The notes beneath the pieces are model-generated. The model saw only the letters and a program-made list of their open reading frames with translations. It was not told the DNA's origin and ran no database searches. A stretch of 64,000 bases of DNA, from NCBI GenBank assembly GCA_025146925.1, contig CP102260.1:511001-575000 (forward strand), in the 5' to 3' direction. Shown piece after piece: positions 37,436 to 45,733 of this stretch (within the stretch, counting starts at the first letter, position 1; every line of letters starts with the position of its first letter). The position numbers were made by a program, and so were the translations under genes. This DNA comes from [Bacteroides] pectinophilus (GTDB taxonomy: Bacteria > Bacillota > Clostridia > Lachnospirales > Lachnospiraceae).

Positions 37436-37490
37436 GTGAACACTACGAATTTCATGCTTGCATGGAAATAAGTAGTGTGAACGCCAAATA
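37436..37490. other. Candidate origin of transfer (oriT)
   Basis: An inverted repeat (ACACTAC at 37440-37446 and GTAGTGT at 37472-37478) encloses a small ATGC-TT-GCAT palindrome and is followed at once by GAACGCCAAAT. An inverted repeat next to a short asymmetric nick region, 130 bp before mobC and the relaxase gene, is the usual layout of oriT for this relaxase class. The nick position is not known. Confidence 0.5.
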
Positions 37491-37618
37491 CACCGAGCAT
37501 GTAATGCGAGGTGCAAAACCTATGAACACTATTTTAAGAAAGGATGAAAAAGCAATGGTACAGATAAAAAGAGATTGGTTTGATACAGAATTTGGAAATT
37601 ACGAAAGGGGAAAAACGT

Positions 37619-37981
37619 ATGGCAGATGGAAAGAGAAGATACAAGTCTGACAGGAAAGACTATAAGATATCGGTGAAGCTGTCGGAAAAAGATATGGATA
37701 TTCTGAAAGCAGCGCTTAAACGGACAGGAATGACAGCAAGTGCCTATATAAGAGAATTGATCCGGACAGGCGGCAATATAGATACAAGTTATCCAGAGGA
37801 CAGGGCAAGAGTAATCCGTATTATAGCAGGTATTGCAAATAATATTAATCAGGCGGTAAAGCTTGGCAATTCACAGCGAAGATTGTATTACAGCGATATT
37901 GATAAATTGCAGAGCAGTCTGGATGATATAAAGAAAACATTTGGGGAGGTGCTGGAAGTATGGCGATTACAAAGATCTTGA
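37619..37981 (+). CDS. mobC: MobC-type relaxosome accessory protein
   Basis: This 120-residue DNA-binding protein has an N-terminal ribbon-helix-helix (KISVKLSEKDMDILKAALKR...TASAYIRELI, about residues 14-50) and the MobC-family segment ARVIRIIAGIANNINQAVKLGN. MobC proteins help the relaxase open oriT. ATG 37619 follows GAAAGGGG. The 3' end overlaps the relaxase gene by 22 bp. Confidence 0.85.
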   Translation: MADGKRRYKSDRKDYKISVKLSEKDMDILKAALKRTGMTASAYIRELIRTGGNIDTSYPEDRARVIRIIAGIANNINQAVKLGNSQRRLYYSDIDKLQSSLDDIKKTFGEVLEVWRLQRS

Positions 37982-39735
37982 ATATCATGGAATCAGAGGG
38001 CAGAAATCCGGCATCACACCTGAAGAATGCTTTGGAATATATACAGAATCCGGATAAGACAGAAGAATGTGTACTGGTGGGCGGTATCAACTGCCTGCCG
38101 GATACGGCATTTGAGCAGATGGAGGAGACAAAGAACATTTTTCATAAGACGGGTAAAAGGCAGGGCTATCATGTGATCATATCATTTTCACCGGAAGAAA
38201 AAGTGACGGCAGAGCAGGCAATGTATGTGCTGGAGCACTTTGCGAAGGATGTGCTTGGTGATGAATATGAGGCGGTGTATGCAGTCCATACTGACAGGGA
38301 ACATATGCATGGGCATTTGATATGGAACAGTGTCAGCATGACAACCGGTAAGAAGTATAATTCACCTAAAGGCAATTGGAAGAATCATCTCCAGCCTATT
38401 ACAAATAAATACTGTGATGAGCTGGGACTTTCCATTATGCCGGCAGAGTATAGCAGGAACCCGAAAAATATCAGCAGGGACAAGTGGGAAAAGGAAATGT
38501 CCATGAAAGAGATAATTCTAAGGGATGCCAAGATGTGTGCATATGCAGCCGGGAATGTGGAGCATTTTAAATATCTGATGAAAAGGCTTGGATATGTATT
38601 CAAGAAAGACACATGGATGGAAGTACAGGCACCGGGATTCGGATATTATCACAAACTTGCAAAGCTGGACGAGATGTTTTCAGAAGATATGTTACGGCAT
38701 TATGTGGATATGCCATGGATGGCAAAGCCTTACTTTTATTCGTCAGATATCAGGGGATTGCACAGGGCGAAGCTATCACCATTCCAGAAGAAGTTTTATG
38801 CAAAGTTATACAGATTAAGGATTGTAGAACAGAAGCGTTTTGTAGTTGGTGGAGCAAAGTATGTAGAGGATTTGAAGAGGTTTCATCGTTTACAGGACGA
38901 ATATCTGCTGCTTGTAAATAATGACATCAAAAGTGTTGTGCAGCTCGTGGATTTCATAAGTGAGCAGGAAGAAAAAATTCAGCAGATTGAGGACAGACAG
39001 CATGAGATATACAGAGAAAACTCTAGCCGGAAACGGAAGATTAAGACGGATGAGCAGTATCGCGAGTATCAGATATGGCATGTGGGAGTGCAGGAAGAAC
39101 TGGACGAGCTGAAGCAGGAGAAAAGGGAAATTAAGAGGCAGATACAGCTTGCTGATGGCATTGTGAAAGAAGATTTGTATACAGCTTATTATGCGGTGTC
39201 GGAGAATGAAGAGATTGTTGATGATAGGGATGTTGAGATACCGGAGATGGAAGAGGATACATTGGTTGAGAGAACGGAGGAAGCAGTTGTTGAGCTGGAT
39301 ATAAGTGCTACAGGAATGAAGTCCAACAATAATCAGAATGATATATTTGTAATGTCAGATATTTATAATGCGTCTGATGTGAATATGGCAAGAATGAATG
39401 AAGATATTACTGATGTAACAGGTGAAAGTGAATATGTGGAAACTAAAGAAAATGAGCCTATGGACAAAGTTGGCTGGATTGTCAGGAGAATATCAGAGCT
39501 TGGCGGTTATGAAAATATCAGTGATTTAGTTAAGGCAGATGTATTCAGATTTGATATTACCGATGTAGGCGGTAGCATAAGGTTGTTCTCGGATGTGGTG
39601 AAAAGGTTGGAGATAAAGCTGGATGGAGATGGGCTTTATGAGGAGTTTCAGAGGATTTACGATGAAGCAGTTAACAGAGATGCTGATAAAGAAAGGGCGG
39701 AAGATAAAATGTGGAACAGTGGCAGAGGAAGATGA
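37960..39735 (+). CDS. MobA/VirD2-type relaxase
   Basis: This 591-residue mobilization nuclease (PF03432 type) begins GRNPASHLKNALEYIQNP, then has GYHVIISFSP and the metal-binding histidines HTDREHMHGHLIWN near residues 109-122. The nucleophilic Tyr is probably in the first 60 residues. A central coiled coil (about 300-390) and an acidic C-terminus follow. It would nick oriT and lead the strand into a recipient. No type IV secretion genes are present, so the island is mobilizable rather than self-transmissible. Confidence 0.9.
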   Translation: MAITKILNIMESEGRNPASHLKNALEYIQNPDKTEECVLVGGINCLPDTAFEQMEETKNIFHKTGKRQGYHVIISFSPEEKVTAEQAMYVLEHFAKDVLGDEYEAVYAVHTDREHMHGHLIWNSVSMTTGKKYNSPKGNWKNHLQPITNKYCDELGLSIMPAEYSRNPKNISRDKWEKEMSMKEIILRDAKMCAYAAGNVEHFKYLMKRLGYVFKKDTWMEVQAPGFGYYHKLAKLDEMFSEDMLRHYVDMPWMAKPYFYSSDIRGLHRAKLSPFQKKFYAKLYRLRIVEQKRFVVGGAKYVEDLKRFHRLQDEYLLLVNNDIKSVVQLVDFISEQEEKIQQIEDRQHEIYRENSSRKRKIKTDEQYREYQIWHVGVQEELDELKQEKREIKRQIQLADGIVKEDLYTAYYAVSENEEIVDDRDVEIPEMEEDTLVERTEEAVVELDISATGMKSNNNQNDIFVMSDIYNASDVNMARMNEDITDVTGESEYVETKENEPMDKVGWIVRRISELGGYENISDLVKADVFRFDITDVGGSIRLFSDVVKRLEIKLDGDGLYEEFQRIYDEAVNRDADKERAEDKMWNSGRGR

Positions 39736-39794
39736 TTCCTCTGCTGACTTATTTTACAACTTGAAAAAAGTATTCGAGAAATCAAATAAAGTAT

Positions 39795-39823
39795 TTTACA
39801 ACAAAATTGAGATAATATATAAT
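39795..39823 (+). promoter_or_regulatory. Promoter of the methyltransferase/helicase operon
   Basis: TTTACA and a perfect TATAAT are separated by 17 bp, 41 bp before the XRE gene. TATTTTACAAC occurs at about 39749 and again at about 39792 over the -35 box, a possible operator pair for the XRE controller. Confidence 0.65.
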
Positions 39824-39863
39824 AAAATAGTGAAATTGTATTCCTAAAAGCACGGAGGATAAT

Positions 39864-40133
39864 ATGGCTGTATCATACAATAAATTATGGAAATTAATGA
39901 TCGATAAAAAAATAAATAAGAGCCAACTGTGTAAAAAGATAAAAATTAGCAGTAGTACTATGGCTAAAATGACAAATGAAGAGATGGTTGCTATGACTGT
40001 ATTAGAAAAAATATGTGCTGAATTGGAATGTGATATATCTGATATTATGGAGTTTACTGATTTAGCTGAAGTAAAGAAAAAAATCCATAATGATAATACA
40101 AGTCCGGATAATGGGACAGTAAATGTGAGATAA
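39864..40133 (+). CDS. Small XRE/Cro-type controller protein
   Basis: This 89-residue protein has one helix-turn-helix (KLWKLMIDKKINKSQLCKKIKISSSTMAKM, about residues 7-36) and ELECDISDIMEF. It lies 15 bp before the cytosine methyltransferase gene. Small XRE proteins in this position usually control restriction-modification operons so that methylation precedes cleavage. CACGGAGGA precedes the start. Confidence 0.85.
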   Translation: MAVSYNKLWKLMIDKKINKSQLCKKIKISSSTMAKMTNEEMVAMTVLEKICAELECDISDIMEFTDLAEVKKKIHNDNTSPDNGTVNVR

Positions 40134-40148
40134 TGAGGTAGAACAACC

Positions 40149-41420
40149 ATGAACGAAAATGGGTTAAATTATATTGATCTCTTTGCTGGTGCCGGTGGAC
40201 TTTCAGAAGGATTTATTCAAAGTGGCTATAGACCGGTTGCACATGTGGAAATGAATGAGCATGCAGCAAAGACAATAGAAACAAGAATAGCATATTATTA
40301 CTTAAAAGATAATGGCAAAATTAAAAGTTATTATGATTATGAAAAAGGAAAAATAACCAGAGAACAACTTTTGGAGAAAATACCAAAAGAGGAACTTAAG
40401 ACTGTAATTAATAAAGAAATGTCAGAATCCACGATTAAGGGGATTTTCAACACAATTGATGATATCAAAAGGGAAAAAGAAATTGATAAGATTGATGTAA
40501 TTATAGGTGGTCCTCCATGCCAAGCATATTCTTTGGTGGGAAGAGCACAGAGCAGTCATATGATTGTTCCGATGGAAGATGATCCAAGAAATGAATTGTA
40601 TAAAATGTATGTTCAATTTCTTAAAAAGTATAAGCCAAGAATGTTTGTGTTTGAGAACGTAGCCGGAATAAAGACCGCGAGAGGCGGGGCAGCATTTAAA
40701 AATCTTCAGACATATATGAAACGTGTGGGTTATGAAATTGATTATCATGAGTTGAATGCTCAGGATTTTGGAGTATTACAAAGTAGAAAAAGAGTAATTA
40801 TAGTAGGTTGGCTTAAAGGCACAGGATATGAATACCCATCATTTGATGTAATTCATAGTAAAGCAGAAGTATGGGATTTACTTAATGATTTGCCAGTGTT
40901 AAAGCCTGGTGAAGAGGCTATAGAGCATACTATGACAGATATGCGCAGATTAAAAAAATATGTAAAAGATAATGACATTCGTGTGAAATCGGATGTGTTA
41001 ACAGGACATATCGCAAGACCACATACTGCACAGGATATTGAAATATATAAGAGAACAATAGACATGTGGTTTGAAAACGAACAGCATGAACGTTTGAAAT
41101 ATGATGATTTACCAGAAGATTTGAAAACACATAAAAATAGAACTTCATTTGTAGATCGATTTAAAGTTGTTGAGGGTGATATGGATCATTGTCACACAAT
41201 ACTTGCTCATTTATCGAAAGATGGACATTATTTCATTCATCCAGATATAGAGCAACATAGATCAATTACAGTGCGGGAAGCAGCAAGAATACAGTCGTTT
41301 CCAGATAATTATTATTTTGAAGGACCAAGGACAGCACAATTTGTTCAGGTGGGGAATGCGGTTCCGCCAATGATGGCAAAGGTAATAGCAGATAAAATAA
41401 AAGAACAATTAGGGAAATAA
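40149..41420 (+). CDS. DNA (cytosine-5)-methyltransferase
   Basis: This 423-residue enzyme has all main m5C motifs: FAGAGGLSEGF (motif I, residues 10-20), GGPPCQAYS with the catalytic Cys (IV, near 121), FENVAGI (VI), QSRKRVIIVG (VIII), the RSITVREAARIQSFPD region (IX) and QVGNAVPP (X). An extra segment of about 50 residues lies between motifs I and IV. Target sequence unknown. It is the first enzyme of the AT-rich cargo operon and no cognate type II endonuclease is adjacent. Confidence 0.93.
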   Translation: MNENGLNYIDLFAGAGGLSEGFIQSGYRPVAHVEMNEHAAKTIETRIAYYYLKDNGKIKSYYDYEKGKITREQLLEKIPKEELKTVINKEMSESTIKGIFNTIDDIKREKEIDKIDVIIGGPPCQAYSLVGRAQSSHMIVPMEDDPRNELYKMYVQFLKKYKPRMFVFENVAGIKTARGGAAFKNLQTYMKRVGYEIDYHELNAQDFGVLQSRKRVIIVGWLKGTGYEYPSFDVIHSKAEVWDLLNDLPVLKPGEEAIEHTMTDMRRLKKYVKDNDIRVKSDVLTGHIARPHTAQDIEIYKRTIDMWFENEQHERLKYDDLPEDLKTHKNRTSFVDRFKVVEGDMDHCHTILAHLSKDGHYFIHPDIEQHRSITVREAARIQSFPDNYYFEGPRTAQFVQVGNAVPPMMAKVIADKIKEQLGK

Positions 41421-41437
41421 AATTGGAGGTTTCGCAA

Positions 41438-44026
41438 ATGGGTATTGTTGAAAATACATATGCTGAATTAAAGCAACAAGAACTGAAAAATAATCCGTAT
41501 AGTTGTTTGCATATGGCTGATATTGACATCAATCCTCATCAGATTGAAGCATTCACATTTGCACTATCTTCATTGGAACTTGGTGGAGCAATTCTTGCGG
41601 ATGAGGTAGGTCTTGGAAAAACTATTGAGGCTGGCTTGGTCATCAAGTATTTGCTATGCAGTGGAAAAAATAAAATACTACTTATTATGCCATCAAACCT
41701 GCGAAAGCAATGGCAAGTTGAATTAGAAGAGAAATTTGATATTGATTCATTAATTGTGGATAGTTCTAACTGGGAGGATTATCTCGCAAAGGTAAAGAGT
41801 AAACAAGCAGTAATTATTGTTTCCTACCACTTTGCCTCAAAAAGAAAAACAGAGTTCGGAAAGATAGCTTGGGATTTTTGTGTATTTGATGAAGCACATC
41901 GGCTTAGGAATGTTTATAAGAATGGTTCAAAGATGGCTAACTCATTATATGAATTAACAAAGGGAATTCCGAAAATTCTATTAACTGCGACTCCTATGCA
42001 GAATACTTTACTTGATATATATGGACTTGTTCAGTTTATCGATGATAGAGTTTTTTATAGTAAGCAGATATTTTCCGAAAGATATTTGCGAGGAGAAGAT
42101 TACAATGATTTGAAGGCTTGTTTAGAACCTGTTGTGCAAAGAACTTTACGAAAAGAAGTAGCAGAGTATATCCAATTTTCAGAGCGTAAAGAAATGACAA
42201 TTGATTTTGAACTATCGCCAATGGAGATAGAACTTTATGTGATGATAAATAATTATCTAAAAAAGGAAATTTTGTATGCTTTGCCCAATTCACACAGAAC
42301 ACTTATTACATCTGTTATTAGAAAACTGCTTGCATCATCAAGTATGGCAGTTGCAGAAACCTTCAAGGTATTAAAAGGCAGACTTGAAACTTTGAAGGAA
42401 ACAACTAGAACTGAATCAGCGGATGAAAGTATTGATTTTTTCCTTAGCTTTTTTGATGATGATGAAATTGAGACAGATGATGATAGTAAGCAGGATGAAT
42501 TATACACAAGAGAAAAGGTAAATGAATTTATTCAGCATGAAATAGATGAGGTAACAGCCATTATTAATAAAGCTGAAAGTATAAAAAGAAATGCGAAGAT
42601 GACAGCATTGAAACAGGCGGTGGAGACAGCTTTTGCATTTCAAGATGAAGCTGGCATAAAACAAAGAATAGTTGTGTTTACGGAATCTATTAGAACGCAA
42701 CAATACATGTTTGAAGAATTATCTCATGCCGGATATGAAGGTCAGATACTTAAGTTTAATGGTAGTACAAATGATCCTGTTACTAAACAGATTTATAAGG
42801 CGTGGAAAGCTAGAAATTATGGAAAGTATGTGGGTAGTAGAAATGTTGAATTGAAGAATGCCATCGTAGAAGCATTTAGGGATGAATACAAGATTTTGCT
42901 TGTAACAGATTCCGGTTCGGAAGGATTGAATCTTCAGTTTTGTAATACGATTATAAACTATGACCTTCCTTGGAATCCACAGAAGATAGAGCAGCGAATT
43001 GGTCGCTGTCATCGTTATGGACAAAAGAACGACGTTGTGGTTATTAATTTGCTTAATACTCAGAATGTAGCAGATAAGAGAGTATATGAAATCCTTTCTG
43101 AAAAGTTTGAGTTATTCCAAGGCGTATTTGGTGCATCCGATAAAGCTATTGGATTATTGGAAAGTGGAGCAGATTTTGAAAAAAGAGTTACACTTATTTA
43201 TCAGGAATGTAAAACGATCTCAGATTTTACAAAGCAATTTAAGGATTTGGAAAAGGAATTAGAAAAGAAACGAAACAAGAAAATGGATGAACTGAAATCC
43301 ATATTTATATATAAGACAGAGGAACAACATAAGTCTCATTTTAATATTATTATGAAAGAAATTGCGGAATATGATTCACAGTTTAAGTATTGGAATAGTA
43401 GAAGTATAGAGGAAAATGAGATATATCCAAAGTGCTGTGAAACTAATACAGAGTTGGAAATTCCGGGAATTCAACATGGATATTTACTTATTGGTGGTTC
43501 TTATGTTGATGAGATTCTTGAAGATGCAGTATTTGAAATTATTGATATAACAGGGAAGATATATGGTGTTTCAGATGATTTGGCTAGAGAACTTTGCGAA
43601 AAATTGCAGGAGCAGTGCCTAGAAGAAAAGACACCAAATAATCAAGAAATCCTTTCATATATTGACAAAGTGGATGAATTTATGCAGCAGAAATATGCAG
43701 AATCTAAAAGAACAGTTTTGATTGCTAATCAGAAAAAATTGGATAATTGGCTGCAATTAAAAAAAGAGGAATATTTGCTCAGAGTCAAAGATACATCAGA
43801 ATTAGATGAACTTAAAGATAAATATGTAAACGAAAGCGATTTTAGACAGAAGATTGCATTAAAAAAACAAATAGAAATTTTAGAAGAACAGAAACAAAAA
43901 ATGGTACGGGCGTTTCATGATGAAATGTCGATATTGGAAGAAGAGGCTGTAAATATGCAGAAGCAGTTTGCAGAAGATATATTGGTAAAAACACAATTGG
44001 TAACAAAGATAGTGATTAAGTTTTAG
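41438..44026 (+). CDS. SNF2-family helicase/translocase (DrmD/RapA-like)
   Basis: This 862-residue superfamily 2 protein has Walker A DEVGLGKTIEAG near residue 55, the DEAH box FDEAHRLRN near 151, LLTATPMQN, and C-terminal helicase motifs GSEGLNLQF and EQRIGRCHRYGQ. A long coiled coil occupies about 730-850. ATG 41438 follows GGAGG; a TTG start at 41423 overlaps that site. No nuclease domain is visible. It resembles the SNF2 proteins of class 1 DISARM (DrmD) and of related modification-linked loci. Confidence 0.88.
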   Translation: MGIVENTYAELKQQELKNNPYSCLHMADIDINPHQIEAFTFALSSLELGGAILADEVGLGKTIEAGLVIKYLLCSGKNKILLIMPSNLRKQWQVELEEKFDIDSLIVDSSNWEDYLAKVKSKQAVIIVSYHFASKRKTEFGKIAWDFCVFDEAHRLRNVYKNGSKMANSLYELTKGIPKILLTATPMQNTLLDIYGLVQFIDDRVFYSKQIFSERYLRGEDYNDLKACLEPVVQRTLRKEVAEYIQFSERKEMTIDFELSPMEIELYVMINNYLKKEILYALPNSHRTLITSVIRKLLASSSMAVAETFKVLKGRLETLKETTRTESADESIDFFLSFFDDDEIETDDDSKQDELYTREKVNEFIQHEIDEVTAIINKAESIKRNAKMTALKQAVETAFAFQDEAGIKQRIVVFTESIRTQQYMFEELSHAGYEGQILKFNGSTNDPVTKQIYKAWKARNYGKYVGSRNVELKNAIVEAFRDEYKILLVTDSGSEGLNLQFCNTIINYDLPWNPQKIEQRIGRCHRYGQKNDVVVINLLNTQNVADKRVYEILSEKFELFQGVFGASDKAIGLLESGADFEKRVTLIYQECKTISDFTKQFKDLEKELEKKRNKKMDELKSIFIYKTEEQHKSHFNIIMKEIAEYDSQFKYWNSRSIEENEIYPKCCETNTELEIPGIQHGYLLIGGSYVDEILEDAVFEIIDITGKIYGVSDDLARELCEKLQEQCLEEKTPNNQEILSYIDKVDEFMQQKYAESKRTVLIANQKKLDNWLQLKKEEYLLRVKDTSELDELKDKYVNESDFRQKIALKKQIEILEEQKQKMVRAFHDEMSILEEEAVNMQKQFAEDILVKTQLVTKIVIKF

Positions 44027-44035
44027 GAGGCTACC

Positions 44036-45733
44036 ATGGAGAAAAAAGGCAAGTTAGAATTGACATGGGTTGGTAAATACGAGGAAGAGAAACTTGAGCC
44101 AAGAATATTAATTGAAGACAAATCAAAATCATATGGTAATCCGAATACAGAAAATATGTTGATTCATGGGGATAATCTGTTGGCACTCAAGGCTTTGGAA
44201 AATAAGTATACGGGGATGATAAAGTGTATTTATATTGATCCACCATATAATACTGGCACGGCGTTTGAACATTATGATGATAATTTAGAGCATTCCATTT
44301 GGTTAGGAATAATGAAAAAAAGATTAGAAATCCTTCGTAATTTACTTGCTGAAGATGGAACTATTTGGATTCAGATAGATGATGAAGAACAAGCATATTT
44401 AAAGGTATTGTGTGATGAAATTTTTGGAAGAAATAATTTTGTAAATATGATTTCTGTAAATATGAAGAATGTTGCAGGGGCATCTGGTGGAGGCGAAGAT
44501 AAGCGATTAAAGAAAAATTGTGAATATATACTAGTGTATGCTAAAAATTATGATTTGCTACCTCTATTTAATGGACCATATAAATATACTGAAATGTCTG
44601 AATTGATACAGCAGTACATAGACGAGGGTAAGAGCTGGAAATATACAAGTGTTTTGGTTAATCCTGGAGAAAAAGAATATATCGGATCAACTGTTGATGG
44701 TGATGGAAATGAAATTAAAATATATAAAAGAAGTGGGGTTGAAACATTATCTATTAATCAAGTTGCTAAAAGAGAGGGATTAACTACACAAGAGGCTTAT
44801 AAAAAATACGGAATAAATGTATTTAGAACTACCAACGCTCAGACTTCAATAAGGACAAGAGTTATGGATTATAGAAAAGAAGCTGGTGTTGAAGATGAAT
44901 ATCTATCAATAGAATATATTCCTAAAACTGGAAAGAATCGAGGCATAGTTTATGAACAGTTTTATAAAGGAGATGTATGCAATTTATTTGTTTGGTTAAG
45001 AGATACTTCGGAGATAATAGATGGAAAACTGTATAAAAAGGATTTACAGGGAACATATTGGGACATGAATGCATGGATGAAGAATTTAACTAAAGAGGGC
45101 GATGTGACATTCCCTAATGGTAAAAAACCAGAAAAGCTACTGAAACAAATTATTGAAATGACAACATTAGAAGGAGATATGGTATTAGATAGTTTTTTGG
45201 GGTCAGGAACTACGGCAGCTACAGCACATAAACTTAATAGAAGATGGATAGGAATTGAGATGGGCAATCAAGCTTACTCGCATTGTAAAGTTAGACTTGA
45301 TAACGTAATTGACGGTGAACAGGGAGGAATTTCCAAAGAGGTAGGTTGGCAAGGTGGTGGGGGATATAAATTCTACGAACTTGCAGAACCATTACTTGTA
45401 AAGAACAAAGTTCTTCCTGTTTATCAAATAAATCCATCTTATACATGGGATATGGTATGTGAAGCTATTTGTAAAATAGAAGGATTTACCTATGAACCAT
45501 CCGGGGAGTTTCAAGGACATTCATCAGAGAATCGATTCATACATATCACAGAAGAATTTGTTAATACAAAGTATGTGATGTCGATAATGAAGAACTTAGG
45601 GGATAAGCAGAGTTTACTTATCTATTGTAAGAAAAATCAAGCTGACATGATTCTTCCAGAGAATGTGGAAGTGAAAAAAATACCAAAGGATTTATTGGAT
45701 AAATGTAATTTTGAAAGTGAGGTGCAGGAATAA
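44036..45733 (+). CDS. Type III-like adenine-specific DNA methyltransferase (Mod)
   Basis: This 565-residue N6-adenine methyltransferase of the beta class has motif IV DPPYNTG near residue 68 ahead of motif I DSFLGSGTTAA near 385, the order of type III Mod subunits. The region between them (about 150-340) would hold target recognition. It is shorter than most standalone Mod proteins. Ten bases separate it from the SNF2 gene, and its stop overlaps the res-like start (TAATG), implying a joint complex. Confidence 0.9.
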   Translation: MEKKGKLELTWVGKYEEEKLEPRILIEDKSKSYGNPNTENMLIHGDNLLALKALENKYTGMIKCIYIDPPYNTGTAFEHYDDNLEHSIWLGIMKKRLEILRNLLAEDGTIWIQIDDEEQAYLKVLCDEIFGRNNFVNMISVNMKNVAGASGGGEDKRLKKNCEYILVYAKNYDLLPLFNGPYKYTEMSELIQQYIDEGKSWKYTSVLVNPGEKEYIGSTVDGDGNEIKIYKRSGVETLSINQVAKREGLTTQEAYKKYGINVFRTTNAQTSIRTRVMDYRKEAGVEDEYLSIEYIPKTGKNRGIVYEQFYKGDVCNLFVWLRDTSEIIDGKLYKKDLQGTYWDMNAWMKNLTKEGDVTFPNGKKPEKLLKQIIEMTTLEGDMVLDSFLGSGTTAATAHKLNRRWIGIEMGNQAYSHCKVRLDNVIDGEQGGISKEVGWQGGGGYKFYELAEPLLVKNKVLPVYQINPSYTWDMVCEAICKIEGFTYEPSGEFQGHSSENRFIHITEEFVNTKYVMSIMKNLGDKQSLLIYCKKNQADMILPENVEVKKIPKDLLDKCNFESEVQE

